64,000 bases of DNA from Fimenecus sp045545735 (GTDB taxonomy: Bacteria; Bacillota; Clostridia; Oscillospirales; Acutalibacteraceae). The position numbers and the translations under genes were made by a program. The stretch is from assembly GCA_045545735.1 (NCBI GenBank), contig JAZQBM010000008.1, positions 124,001 to 188,000 on the forward strand, in the 5' to 3' direction. The stretch's first letter is position 1. Every line of letters starts with the position of its first letter. The notes beneath the pieces were generated by a model that saw only the letters and a list, made by a program, of their open reading frames with translations, did no database searches and was not told the DNA's origin. Shown in pieces: positions 8,407-16,732 of the stretch.

Positions 8407-8430
8407 CTTTTTTCTTGATAAATGTATAAT
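8403..8430 (+). promoter_or_regulatory. SigA-type promoter of the cohesin-like gene
   Basis: TTGACT (8403-8408), 16 bp spacer, TATAAT (8425-8430), 20 bp before the ATG. The -35 overlaps the stop of the preceding gene. Confidence 0.7.
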
Positions 8431-8450
8431 TAAAAGCAGAGGTGTGAACT

Positions 8451-9362
8451 ATGAAAAAACTTTTAAGCATTTTATTTACGGTACTATTGCTTTGCGTGAG
8501 CATAGTTCCGTCAAACGCAGCAAGTTATGCTGTTTCCGTAAAAGCCCCTAGTAATGCGTCTGTAGGTGAAACAATTACAGTTTCAGTAGCACTTACGGCT
8601 AACTCGGGATTGGGTGGACTTGACTTCACTGTGAAATTTAATACATCTGAATTTCAACTTGTTTCAGGTTCAACACAAACAAGTTCTTTGCTAATGGCTG
8701 ATGCAAATATTGGAAATGGTAGCATAAGATATGCAGGTATTTCGGCAGAAACTGTAAAATCAAACGGAACTTTATTAACTTTTAAACTCAAAGTATTGAA
8801 AATTGGCGGTAAAATTACAGTATCAGTCAATGATGCTATTGATGGTAATGATAAAGATATTACATCTTCATTTTTAACTACTGGTGCAACCGTAAAATGT
8901 TCACACAAAGATATGAAGTGGACTGTTACCAAAAAGGCTACTTGTACTGAAAAAGGTGAGAAAAAAGGCACTTGCACCTGCGGTTACACAACAACAGATA
9001 CAATTCCAAAAACTGACCATACATACGGCAAGTGGACAGTTGAAAAGCAGGCAACCGAAACCGAAAAAGGTCTTAAGTGGGCAAAATGTTCCGTATGCGG
9101 AGATAAAAAGGAACAAGTGATTAATAAACTTAAACCTACTGAAACTACAACAGAAACAACTACAGAAACTACTACATTTGTTGAAGAAACTACAGAATCT
9201 ACAACGGCGGAAGAAACAATTGCACCGACAGTTGACATAGTAGAAAAAACTTCAACATCAAAAATTGTAGCAACAACAATTGTTACAGTTTTGGGCATTG
9301 AAGCAATTGTAGGTTTGATTATATTCTTTATAATCAAAAACAAAAAGAAAAAAGAACAGTAA
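8451..9362 (+). CDS. cohesin-like surface protein with C-terminal membrane anchor
   Basis: 303 residues. Signal peptide (1-~24, ending SNAAS), then a cohesin-type beta domain (~25-145: VSVKAPSNASVGETITVSV, GLGGLDFTVKFNTSEF, NGTLLTFKLKV). Two Cys-rich repeats follow (~150-220, with CTEKGEKKGTCTCGY and HTYGKW), then a Thr/Glu-rich wall-spanning linker. A transmembrane helix (~272-296) with a KKKKEQ tail ends the protein; there is no LPXTG motif, so anchoring is by membrane. Cohesins bind dockerin modules of enzymes or adhesins; a dockerin-like protein is encoded at 49835. Partner choice is inference. Confidence 0.82.
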   Translation: MKKLLSILFTVLLLCVSIVPSNAASYAVSVKAPSNASVGETITVSVALTANSGLGGLDFTVKFNTSEFQLVSGSTQTSSLLMADANIGNGSIRYAGISAETVKSNGTLLTFKLKVLKIGGKITVSVNDAIDGNDKDITSSFLTTGATVKCSHKDMKWTVTKKATCTEKGEKKGTCTCGYTTTDTIPKTDHTYGKWTVEKQATETEKGLKWAKCSVCGDKKEQVINKLKPTETTTETTTETTTFVEETTESTTAEETIAPTVDIVEKTSTSKIVATTIVTVLGIEAIVGLIIFFIIKNKKKKEQ

Positions 9363-9363
9363 A

Positions 9364-9396
9364 AAAGAGCAGTTCGATGAACTGCTCTTTAATTTT
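9364..9396. terminator. bidirectional intrinsic terminator
   Basis: AAAGAGCAGTT / AACTGCTCTTT hairpin with CGATG loop between the convergent cohesin-like gene and uxaC. A and T runs on the two sides allow it to serve both strands. Confidence 0.8.
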
Positions 9397-9403
9397 GTAT
9401 TAG

Positions 9404-10807
9404 TTAATCTAAATTAAAATATCTCTTTGCATTGTTAAATGAAACATCTTCAACAACTTGTGAAAGGAATTCAATATCGCAAGGGTACTTGCCGTCTTCC
9501 ACCAAATCACCAATGATTTCGCAAAGAATTCTTCTGAAATACTCGTGACGTGGGTATGAAAGAAAACTACGTGAATCAGTAACCATACCAACGAATTTGC
9601 CGAGCACACCAAGGTTTGCAAGCGTTTTCATCTGTTCACGCATACCGTCATAGTTGTCGTTAAACCACCATGCAGAGCCGAACTGAATTTTTGATTGTGC
9701 TTCGCTACTCTGGAAGTTGCCGAGCATTGTGCCGAGCACGTAATTGTCTTTTGGATTAAGGGTGAAAAGAATTGTTTTTGGTAACTTGCCCTGAACATCA
9801 AGTGAATCGAGGTAACGTGAAAGTCCGTATGCTAATTGATGGTCGTGAACTGAGTCAAAACCAGTGTCAGCACCGACTGAACGGAACATTCTTGCGTTGT
9901 TGTTTCTCATAGCACCAAAGTGGAGTTCCATAGCCCAACCTAGTTCAGCATATTTTGCACCGAAGAACTGTAAAAGTGCAGTTCTGTATTGGTCAAGTTC
10001 TTTCTTTGTGAACTTGCCACCTGCAAGGGCTTTTGTGAAGATTGCTTCTAATTCATCATCAGTTGCAGGTTCGAATGGACAATATTCAAGTGCGTGGTCA
10101 CTTGCTCTGCAACCCATTTCGTCAAAGAATGCAATTCTTTTTTCTAATGCCACAAGCAAATCTTTATATGATTTAATTTCCATTTCAGCCGCTTTTTCCA
10201 TAGCAACAATCCACTCTTTGAATGCGGGAGTATCAATCAAAAATGACTTGTCAGGACGGAATGCAGGAAGAACTTTGCATTTAAAACTCTTATCTTCTTT
10301 AAGTAACTTGTGATATTCAAGACTGTCAGCAGCGTCATCAGTTGTGCATACGCAAGCAACATTAGATTTTTCGATAAGTGAGCGAGGAGTAAATCCGCCT
10401 GCCTTAATCTGCTTATTACACTCTTCCCAAATCATATCTGCAGTTTTAGGACTTAATGGTTCATAAATGCCGAAATATCTCTGCAATTCAAGGTGTGTCC
10501 AGTGGTAAAGAGGATTGCCAATGCAATATGGCAAACTTTCAGCCCATTTCATAAACTTTTCATAGTCAGAAGCGTTGCCTGTAATGTATTTTTCTTCTAC
10601 ACCGCAACCACGCATACCACGCCATTTGTAGTGGTCACCGCCAAGCCAGACTTGTGTAATATTCTCGAAAGGCTTGTCTTCATAAATCTCTTTAGGAGAA
10701 AGATGACAATGCCAGTCAAAAATCGGAGTGTTTCTCGCACCTTTATCAAAGATTTTCTGTGCAGTTTCAGTAGTCAACAGAAAATCGTCACCCATAAATT
10801 TTCTCAT
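9404..10807 (-). CDS. uxaC: uronate isomerase (UxaC)
   Basis: Interconverts D-glucuronate and D-fructuronate, and D-galacturonate and D-tagaturonate, the entry step of hexuronate breakdown. Amidohydrolase-fold enzyme with the N-terminal metal motif DWHCHLSP and family signatures VHDHQLAYGLSRYLD and GSAWWFNDN. The ATG at 10807 is preferred over the GTG at 10816 because AAGGTGAT sits 7 bp before it and includes that GTG; this gives 467 residues, usual for the family. It stands alone here; the downstream enzymes are encoded at 45.9-49.7 kb. Confidence 0.96.
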   Translation of the reverse strand: MRKFMGDDFLLTTETAQKIFDKGARNTPIFDWHCHLSPKEIYEDKPFENITQVWLGGDHYKWRGMRGCGVEEKYITGNASDYEKFMKWAESLPYCIGNPLYHWTHLELQRYFGIYEPLSPKTADMIWEECNKQIKAGGFTPRSLIEKSNVACVCTTDDAADSLEYHKLLKEDKSFKCKVLPAFRPDKSFLIDTPAFKEWIVAMEKAAEMEIKSYKDLLVALEKRIAFFDEMGCRASDHALEYCPFEPATDDELEAIFTKALAGGKFTKKELDQYRTALLQFFGAKYAELGWAMELHFGAMRNNNARMFRSVGADTGFDSVHDHQLAYGLSRYLDSLDVQGKLPKTILFTLNPKDNYVLGTMLGNFQSSEAQSKIQFGSAWWFNDNYDGMREQMKTLANLGVLGKFVGMVTDSRSFLSYPRHEYFRRILCEIIGDLVEDGKYPCDIEFLSQVVEDVSFNNAKRYFNLD

Positions 10808-10907
10808 ATTTATCACCTTGAAAATAGATTTTTAGTTTTATAAATCAAGTATATCATAAATAAGGAAAATAATAAATAGTTTTTTCGCTTTTTGCTGTTG
10901 ATAACTG

Positions 10908-10936
10908 TTGAAAAAATGAGCGTAATATGATAAAAT
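10908..10936 (+). promoter_or_regulatory. SigA-type promoter of yebC
   Basis: TTGAAA (10908-10913), 17 bp spacer, TAAAAT (10931-10936), about 40 bp before the yebC ATG. Confidence 0.6.
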
Positions 10937-10977
10937 AAACTGATTTATAATATTTTAATATCGAGAGGTATGTTTTT

Positions 10978-11715
10978 ATGTCAGGACATTCAAAATGGAG
11001 CACAATTAAAAGAAAAAAAGAGAAGACCGATAACGCTCGTGCTAAAGTGTTTACAAAAATCGGTCGTGAAATTGCAGTTGCAGTTAAAGAGGGTGGACCA
11101 GACCCTGCAGGTAACTCAAAACTTAAGGACGTAATTGCAAAAGCAAAAGCTGCAAACGTGCCAAATGATAATATTGACAGAATTATCAAAAAGGCAGCAG
11201 GCGAGGGCAGTGGCGACAATTACGAAGAAATTATGTATGAGGGTTACGGCCCATCAGGTATTGCAGTTATCGTTGAAACTCTTACAGATAATCGTAACAG
11301 AACTGCTGCTGATGTTCGTCACTTCTTTGACAAATGTGGCGGTAATATGGGACAGAGTGGTTGCGTTTCATTTATGTTTACACGTCAAGGTGTAATCCTT
11401 TTTGAAAAAGAAGGTATTGACGAAGATAAACTTATGGAAGATGCTCTTGAAGCAGGTGCAATCGACTTTATCACAGATGACGAAATCTATGATGTTCGTA
11501 CTGAACCAAATGATATGGGTGCAGTTCGTGACGACCTTGAAGCAAAGGGCTATAAATTCGTTTCAGCAGAAGTTGAGTATGTTCCAAGCACATACACAAC
11601 ACTTACAAACCCAGACGATATCAAGAACATGGGCAAAATGCTTGAAATGTTTGAAGATAACGATGATGTACAGAATGTATATCATAACTGGGAAAACGAA
11701 GACGACTATGAATAA
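10978..11715 (+). CDS. yebC: YebC/PmpR-family protein
   Basis: 245 residues with the family N-terminus MSGHSKWSTIKRKK and KEGGPDPAGNSKLKDVI, and the acidic C-terminal domain (EYVPSTYTTL, DDVQNVYHNW). YebC proteins have been described as DNA-binding regulators, and more recently as ribosome-associated factors that help translation of proline-rich stretches. Cytoplasmic. ATG at 10978 follows GAGAGG. Monocistronic: own promoter upstream and hairpin structures downstream. Confidence 0.96.
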   Translation: MSGHSKWSTIKRKKEKTDNARAKVFTKIGREIAVAVKEGGPDPAGNSKLKDVIAKAKAANVPNDNIDRIIKKAAGEGSGDNYEEIMYEGYGPSGIAVIVETLTDNRNRTAADVRHFFDKCGGNMGQSGCVSFMFTRQGVILFEKEGIDEDKLMEDALEAGAIDFITDDEIYDVRTEPNDMGAVRDDLEAKGYKFVSAEVEYVPSTYTTLTNPDDIKNMGKMLEMFEDNDDVQNVYHNWENEDDYE

Positions 11716-11880
11716 TTGCAGTAATTTGGCGGATTTTCACTTTTGCGTCGTTGACTTACACTCGTAAGCCTTCCTCCTTAAAAGCGAAAATCCATCCAAA
11801 TTCCTAGCAATTCTTCGTGGTGAAAATAGGTGTATTGTTACTTGAAAAGCAAAACTACATCTATTTTACCAGCAATTCTT
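11714..11880. repeat. two consecutive imperfect hairpins with AGCAATTCTT direct repeats
   Basis: Hairpin 1: the left arm begins AATTGCAGTAATTTGG (11714) and continues GGATTTTCACTTTTGCG; the right arm runs AAAGCGAAAATCC to TTCCTAGCAATT (11812). Hairpin 2: GGTGAAAATAGGTGTA (11819-11834) against TACATCTATTTTACC (11856-11870). AGCAATTCTT occurs at 11806 and again at 11871. The loop of hairpin 1 (CGTCGTTGACTTACACTCGT) resembles part of the hairpin-repeat interior at 58851. It may act as a terminator for yebC, but no clean T run follows. Confidence 0.6.
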
Positions 11881-11892
11881 AATTTATAATTT

Positions 11893-11925
11893 CATTTTGC
11901 ACTTTGCATTTTGCATTTTGCACTT
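11893..11925. repeat. short tandem tract of CATTTTGCA/CACTTTGCA units
   Basis: Four successive units of the form CATTTTGCA or ACTTTGCA directly upstream of glf. The same simple-sequence type is found inside MITE-like copy B (GCAAAATGCAAAGTG). It is not a CRISPR array: units are about 8 bp with no spacers. Confidence 0.6.
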
Positions 11926-11938
11926 AAAATGGTGTTCT

Positions 11939-13039
11939 ATGAAACAGTATGACTACTTAATCGTGGGGGCGGGGCTTTTTGGTGCCGTGTTTGCTCACGA
12001 AGCGACAAAGCAGGGCAAGCGTTGTCTTGTGCTTGAAAAAAGAAATCATACGGGCGGTAATATTTATTGTGAAAAGATAGAAGACATTACCGTTCACAAA
12101 TACGGTGCACATATTTTCCATACAAGCAACAAAAAAGTATGGGATTATGTGACTTCATTTTGCGAGTTTAACAATTTCATAAATACACCGTTGGCAAATT
12201 ATGAGGGTAAACTTTACAACTTGCCATTTAATATGAATACTTTTTCGCAGATTTTTGGTGTTACTACACCTGAAAAAGCAAAAGCCATAATCGAAGAACA
12301 ACGAAGTGAAATCAAGGGCGAACCCCGTAACCTTGAAGAACAGGCAATAAGCCTTGTTGGTCGTGAGATTTATACAAAACTTGTAAAAGGCTACACCGAA
12401 AAACAATGGGGACGCGATTGCAAGGATTTACCCGCATTTATTATTAAGCGTCTTCCCGTTCGTTACACTTATGACAACAATTATTTTAACGACACTTATC
12501 AGGGAATCCCCGTAAACAGTTATAACGAGTTGATTGATAAACTTCTTGACGGTGTTGAAGTTCATTTGAATACAGATTTTCTTGCAGATAAAAATTATTA
12601 TTTATCTCTTGCCGAAAAATGTGTTTATACGGGTACAATTGACGGGTATTTTGACTACGCTCTCGGTAACCTTGATTATCGCAGTTTGAGATTTGAAACT
12701 GAAACGCTTGACTCAAAAGAATTCCAACCTGTTGCGGTTGTGAATTATAATGAGCGTCAGATTCCATACACAAGAATTATTGAGCACAAGCATTTTGAGT
12801 TCGGCAATCAGCCGAAAACCGTAATAACCCGCGAATACCCTGCAAATTGGGAAATGGGCGATGAGCCATATTACCCTGTAAATGATGACCGCAACAATGC
12901 TTTGTATGAGCAGTATAAAGCCCTTGCGGAAAAAGAAAAAAATGTAATTTTCGGTGGCCGTTTAGGTCAATATAAATATTTTGATATGGACAAGTGCATT
13001 GAATCTGCACTTACACTTTGTGACAAGGAGTTAAAGTAA
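11939..13039 (+). CDS. glf: UDP-galactopyranose mutase
   Basis: FAD-dependent enzyme converting UDP-galactopyranose to UDP-galactofuranose for surface glycans. N-terminal dinucleotide fold YDYLIVGAGLFGAVFA, the signature KYGAHIFHT and C-terminal FGGRLGQYKYFDMD are all present. The ATG at 11939 gives 366 residues, standard for the family; a longer frame upstream only reads through the simple repeat tract. Its stop overlaps the next start by one base (TAATG), so it is coupled to the glycosyltransferase, suggesting a galactofuranose-containing surface polymer. Confidence 0.96.
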   Translation: MKQYDYLIVGAGLFGAVFAHEATKQGKRCLVLEKRNHTGGNIYCEKIEDITVHKYGAHIFHTSNKKVWDYVTSFCEFNNFINTPLANYEGKLYNLPFNMNTFSQIFGVTTPEKAKAIIEEQRSEIKGEPRNLEEQAISLVGREIYTKLVKGYTEKQWGRDCKDLPAFIIKRLPVRYTYDNNYFNDTYQGIPVNSYNELIDKLLDGVEVHLNTDFLADKNYYLSLAEKCVYTGTIDGYFDYALGNLDYRSLRFETETLDSKEFQPVAVVNYNERQIPYTRIIEHKHFEFGNQPKTVITREYPANWEMGDEPYYPVNDDRNNALYEQYKALAEKEKNVIFGGRLGQYKYFDMDKCIESALTLCDKELK

Positions 13040-14097
13040 TGAGTAACATTAAAATCACCGCAATTATGCCGGTTTATAATGTTGAAAATTACATAGGAAA
13101 GTGCATTGAAAGTCTGCAGGCACAAACGCTTACGGAATGGGAGTTAATTGCCGTTGATGACGGAAGTCCTGACAACAGCGGTGCAATTTGTGATGCATAT
13201 GCACTTCTTGATAATCGTATAACCGTAATCCATAAGGAAAACGGTGGTGCACCAAGTGCCCGTAATACTGCAATTCCGCAAGCGAAAGGCGAATACCTTT
13301 ATTTTGTGGATTCGGACGACTGGGCAGAGCCTACAATGTTCGAAGATATGTATAAATCCGCAAAAGAAAACGACGCACAGCTCGTTGTTGCAGGTTATTA
13401 TATTGATACTTATTACTCTGACACCGAGTACTACACACAAGAGCAAGCGTTACCGTCAAAGGTGTTCCAAAGCCAGCGGGAATTCCGCGAATATGCTCAT
13501 AAAATGTTTGACAAAAATCTTTTATATACACCTTGGAACAAACTTTTTTCAAGAGGATATATAATGGAAAACAATATAAGATTTAAAAACACGTTCTGGG
13601 ATGATTTCCCGTTCAATTTAGATGTAGTTCGCGACGTTGAACGTGTGGTTTTACTTGAAAACAAATATTATCATTTTATGCGTGCTCGTGCAGACAGCGA
13701 AACCGCAAAATACCGTAGCGATATGCTTGAAAAACGTGAAGAAGAACACGGTTGGATGCTTGATTTATACAAGTATTGGAACGTGAATTCCGACGAGAGC
13801 CGTGAAATGATAAATCGCAGATACATTGAGCGTGTTGTGGGTTGCATTGAAAATGTAACTAATTCTGCCTGCACGCTTACAACAAAAGAGAAAAAAGAAC
13901 AGATTAAGAATATGATTACAAGTGAAAATGTGCGTACAGCGTTGAAATACGCAAAGCCAAATTCAATTGTAATGAAAATTATGCTTATACCAATTAAACT
14001 TAAATGGGTGTGGCTTACCTACCTTGAGGGTGCTTTTATTTCAAAGGTAAAATCGGGTAATGTAAAATTATTTGCAAAACTCAAAGCAAACAGATAA
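13039..14097 (+). CDS. family 2 glycosyltransferase
   Basis: 352 residues. GT-A fold N-terminus: ITAIMPVYNVENYIGKCIESL, the DDGSPDNSG nucleotide-binding motif near residue 38, a NGGAPSARNTA loop, and the metal-binding FVDSDDW. The C-terminal half is helical with several aromatic residues and a basic end; no certain transmembrane helix. Translationally coupled to glf, so probably transfers a sugar (possibly galactofuranose) to a cell-surface polymer; the acceptor is unknown. Confidence 0.9.
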   Translation: MSNIKITAIMPVYNVENYIGKCIESLQAQTLTEWELIAVDDGSPDNSGAICDAYALLDNRITVIHKENGGAPSARNTAIPQAKGEYLYFVDSDDWAEPTMFEDMYKSAKENDAQLVVAGYYIDTYYSDTEYYTQEQALPSKVFQSQREFREYAHKMFDKNLLYTPWNKLFSRGYIMENNIRFKNTFWDDFPFNLDVVRDVERVVLLENKYYHFMRARADSETAKYRSDMLEKREEEHGWMLDLYKYWNVNSDESREMINRRYIERVVGCIENVTNSACTLTTKEKKEQIKNMITSENVRTALKYAKPNSIVMKIMLIPIKLKWVWLTYLEGAFISKVKSGNVKLFAKLKANR

Positions 14098-14109
14098 GGA
14101 TTGATTATA

Positions 14110-14907
14110 GTGTCGCTTAAAGATAAACGACTTTTCTTACTTGATATGGACGGAACAATTTATGAGGGTGCTCGACTTTTTGAGTGTGTCAATGAGTTTT
14201 TAGCACACATTGAAAGTGTGGGAGGACAGTATGTGTTCATCACAAATAACTCATCTCGTTCAGTTAAGGATTACGTTATAAAACTTTCAAATATGGGAAT
14301 TAAAGTGACAGAAGATAACTTCTTCACATCTTCTCAAGCAACCGCTTTGTATCTTAACAAGCATTTTCCAAACAAGAAAATTTATTGTATGGGAACAAAG
14401 TCAATGATTGCCGAAATGGAAAAATACGGTGTCAATATTACAACTGAAGCTGATGAAGATACTGATTGTATCTGCGTTGGTTATGATACTGAACTTACAT
14501 ACAAAAAACTTTGGGATGTTTCATATTTGTTACAGACTAAAAAAGATATTCCGTATATTGCAACAAATCCCGACAGGGGATGCCCTACTGAATTTGGTCT
14601 TGTGCCTGACTGTTTTGCAATGTGTGAAGCAATCAATTATGCAACAAACCGCAGACCACTTTATATCGGTAAGCCTGACGGGTTTATGATTGACTTTTCC
14701 GTTGAGCGTTCACCATTCACTAAAGAAGAAACAGTTGTAATTGGTGACCGACTTTATACTGATATTGCATCGGGTGTGAATGCAGGTGTTGACACAATTT
14801 GTGTTCTCAGCGGTGAAAGTACAATGCAAGACATTGAAAACAGCGAAATCAAACCGACTTATGTTCGTGAAGATATTAAAGAAATACTTAAGGAATTGCA
14901 GGTGTAA
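14110..14907 (+). CDS. HAD-superfamily (subfamily IIA) phosphatase, NagD-like
   Basis: 265 residues. HAD motif I LDMDGTIYEG (nucleophile and general-acid Asp), motif II FITNNSS, Lys motif YIGKPDG, motif III/IV VIGDRLYTDI. Cap type C2, as in NagD and phosphoglycolate or p-nitrophenyl phosphatases. The GTG at 14110 is chosen since AAGGA ends 9 bp before it, whereas the in-frame TTG at 14101 abuts that site. Likely dephosphorylates small sugar or nucleotide phosphates; substrate unknown. Twelve bases after the glycosyltransferase, so probably same transcript. Confidence 0.9.
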   Translation: MSLKDKRLFLLDMDGTIYEGARLFECVNEFLAHIESVGGQYVFITNNSSRSVKDYVIKLSNMGIKVTEDNFFTSSQATALYLNKHFPNKKIYCMGTKSMIAEMEKYGVNITTEADEDTDCICVGYDTELTYKKLWDVSYLLQTKKDIPYIATNPDRGCPTEFGLVPDCFAMCEAINYATNRRPLYIGKPDGFMIDFSVERSPFTKEETVVIGDRLYTDIASGVNAGVDTICVLSGESTMQDIENSEIKPTYVREDIKEILKELQV

Positions 14908-14912
14908 AGACA

Positions 14913-15467
14913 ATGGAATATGATGCATTTACAGGCGGAATTGAACTTGGCGGACTTCGTAACCGTGATGATATAAGACTTCTCATCTGCTATCTTCTTA
15001 AAAGCATTGATGCACCAATGACAAGACAGATGCTCAACGATGCTATGCAGGAAGACGGCCTTGCAAACTTTTTTGAAGTGGGACAAGCAATTGAAGAATT
15101 ACTTAAAACAGGTAACATTACTGCTGATATTCTCGATGGCGAAGAAGTGATTACAGTTACTGAACGTGGCAGAGAAGCTGCAGAACTTTTACAGACAAGT
15201 TTGCCACGAACGGTTCGCGAAAAAGCGGTTAATTCTGCAATAAGACTTGTAACACGTGCAAAAGTTGAACGTGAAAATAAAATCGAAGTGCAAAAGCACG
15301 ACGACGGCGGTTACACAATTACATTCACGCTTTTTGACCGCGATACTGAACTTATGAAACTCTCAATTTATGTGGTTGACAGTCTTCAACTTGAAACTGT
15401 TAAACAGAATTTTATTAATGACCCTGTCAAAGTGTATTCAAGTATTATTACATCATTGACAGTGTAA
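14913..15467 (+). CDS. DUF4364 family protein
   Basis: 184 residues. The N-terminal ~85 residues look like a winged helix (DDIRLLICYLLKSIDAPMTRQML, then VITVTERGREAAELL as wing); the C-terminal part is a beta-rich domain (YTITFTLFDRDTELMKLSIYV). The family is widespread in Clostridia and uncharacterised; a DNA-binding regulatory role is suggested by the fold only. Starts 5 bp after the HAD stop; the GGTGT near the end of that gene is only a weak ribosome site. Confidence 0.85.
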   Translation: MEYDAFTGGIELGGLRNRDDIRLLICYLLKSIDAPMTRQMLNDAMQEDGLANFFEVGQAIEELLKTGNITADILDGEEVITVTERGREAAELLQTSLPRTVREKAVNSAIRLVTRAKVERENKIEVQKHDDGGYTITFTLFDRDTELMKLSIYVVDSLQLETVKQNFINDPVKVYSSIITSLTV

Positions 15468-15490
15468 ATATTAAAAAAGGGGATTTGGTT

Positions 15491-16423
15491 ATGAAAAAGA
15501 GAATGGCAAAAATATTTTCCTTGGCACTTGCAATTTTAATGCTTGGAGCAATCTTTTCAATTAACGCGTTTGCATCAGATGAATATGGTTTCAGCATAAC
15601 TTGTCCACAGAATTATGATGAAAGTAAGGGTGCTACATTTGACGGAGAAGGTTACTTTCAAAGTTATTACGAAGAATGGGCTGTTGCAGAAGACGGAAGT
15701 GAATATTATACAGGCAATAATGTTGATATATGGGTTGACTTGCCACTTTTCTATTCAGAATTAGACATTGCAGATTCTTATAATGCTTCTTCACTTGAAT
15801 GGGTCGAAGATTATGTTGAAAGTTTTGGCGAAGTAACAAGTTCAAGTTATTATTATATGAATGCAGGCGAGTTTGATGCAGTTGCTTATGATGTTTATTA
15901 TCATTATCATGGCACAGATGAAAACGGCAAAAGAGTAGAATATGACGGACTTTATTCTGAAATTATTCTTGTTTGTGGTGCATACGAAGTAACTATTGAT
16001 ATAGATGCTTATAATGCAGAAGATTTGCTTGTGAAAAGAAATGAAATGCTTGAAACATTTGCTGATGCTATTGTATATGACGCAGAAGTAATGGCAGAAA
16101 TAATTGATGAAGAAAAAACTGTATTGATTATTATTGGTGCAATATTAATCGGTGGATTTTTAATTGGCGTCATTGTTGTTGTGGTAATTATTGTAGTTGT
16201 GGTAAAATCTTCAAAGAAGAAAAAGGCACAGCAACCTGTTTACCCTTACAACAATATGAATGTTCCACCACAGTATTATAATCCTAATGGTCAGGTGCCA
16301 TATGGTAATCAGAATATGAATGTTCCTGTGCAAACACCACCATCATACGTTCAGCCACCGGTAACTACACCGCCTACAACACAGGAAAATCAAGAAAACA
16401 ATACTGAAAACCTTGACAATTAA
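15491..16423 (+). CDS. secreted membrane-anchored protein of unknown function
   Basis: About 310 residues. Signal peptide (MKKRMAKIFSLALAILML to AFAS), an extracellular domain rich in Tyr, Asp and Glu (~30-205), a very hydrophobic transmembrane helix near 215-238 (Ile/Val run), a KSSKKKK stop-transfer signal, and a Pro/Tyr/Asn/Gln-rich cytoplasmic tail (NMNVPPQYYNPNGQ, NMNVPVQTPP). The ATG at 15491 is chosen because AAGGGG lies 8 bp upstream. I recognise no domain. The final codons contain the -35 of the valS promoter. Confidence 0.75.
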   Translation: MKKRMAKIFSLALAILMLGAIFSINAFASDEYGFSITCPQNYDESKGATFDGEGYFQSYYEEWAVAEDGSEYYTGNNVDIWVDLPLFYSELDIADSYNASSLEWVEDYVESFGEVTSSSYYYMNAGEFDAVAYDVYYHYHGTDENGKRVEYDGLYSEIILVCGAYEVTIDIDAYNAEDLLVKRNEMLETFADAIVYDAEVMAEIIDEEKTVLIIIGAILIGGFLIGVIVVVVIIVVVVKSSKKKKAQQPVYPYNNMNVPPQYYNPNGQVPYGNQNMNVPVQTPPSYVQPPVTTPPTTQENQENNTENLDN

Positions 16424-16441
16424 CAGTTTTACTGTTAAAAT
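16413..16441 (+). promoter_or_regulatory. SigA-type promoter of the valS T-box transcript
   Basis: TTGACA (16413-16418), 17 bp, TAAAAT (16436-16441). The -35 lies in the last codons of the preceding gene. Confidence 0.7.
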
Positions 16442-16449
16442 CATTTGGA

Positions 16450-16706
16450 ATTTAAAAGATTAAACACTATGACAAAGAGTAAGATTTATTGAGCTCGCTT
16501 TCAGAGAGTTGTCGTTTGGTGCAAGACAATACAGCCTTTAAATCGATATGTAGCTTTCGAGTGGTTTCGCCTAAAGTAGAAATGCCGTTAAGTGAAAACG
16601 TGTAATTCCCGTTACGAATTTTAAGTGGCTGTTGAAAAAACAGCAATTTGAGTGGTACCACGGAATTTATTTCGCCTCATACATTTTGTATGGGGCGATT
16701 TTTTTT
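16450..16706 (+). promoter_or_regulatory. T-box riboswitch (Val) in the valS leader
   Basis: Stem I carries the AGAGAG (16503-16508) and GGTGCAAG loop motifs. The specifier bulge contains GTA (16550-16552), a Val codon, in a context (ATATGTAGCTTTCGAGT) that aligns with the Leu T-box at 54.9-55.2 kb. The T-box antiterminator sequence is AGTGGTACCACGG (16651-16663). A terminator hairpin CGCCTCATACA / TGTATGGGGCG with T run ends at 16706. Uncharged tRNA-Val should stabilise the antiterminator and allow valS transcription. Confidence 0.93.
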
Positions 16707-16732
16707 ATAAATAAACCGAAAGGAAGAAATAT

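Noticed and set aside
8984..9343. Minus-strand Val/Ser-rich open frame opposite the cohesin-like gene
   Set aside because: It mirrors the Thr-rich linker codons, lacks a ribosome site, and the plus-strand gene has a signal peptide, domains and promoter.
11893..11925. CRISPR array
   Set aside because: Repeat units are about 8 bp, contiguous, without unique spacers and without cas genes nearby.
11897..11938. Upstream extension of glf
   Set aside because: The extra residues are encoded by the CATTTTGCA repeat tract and precede the conserved dinucleotide-binding start.
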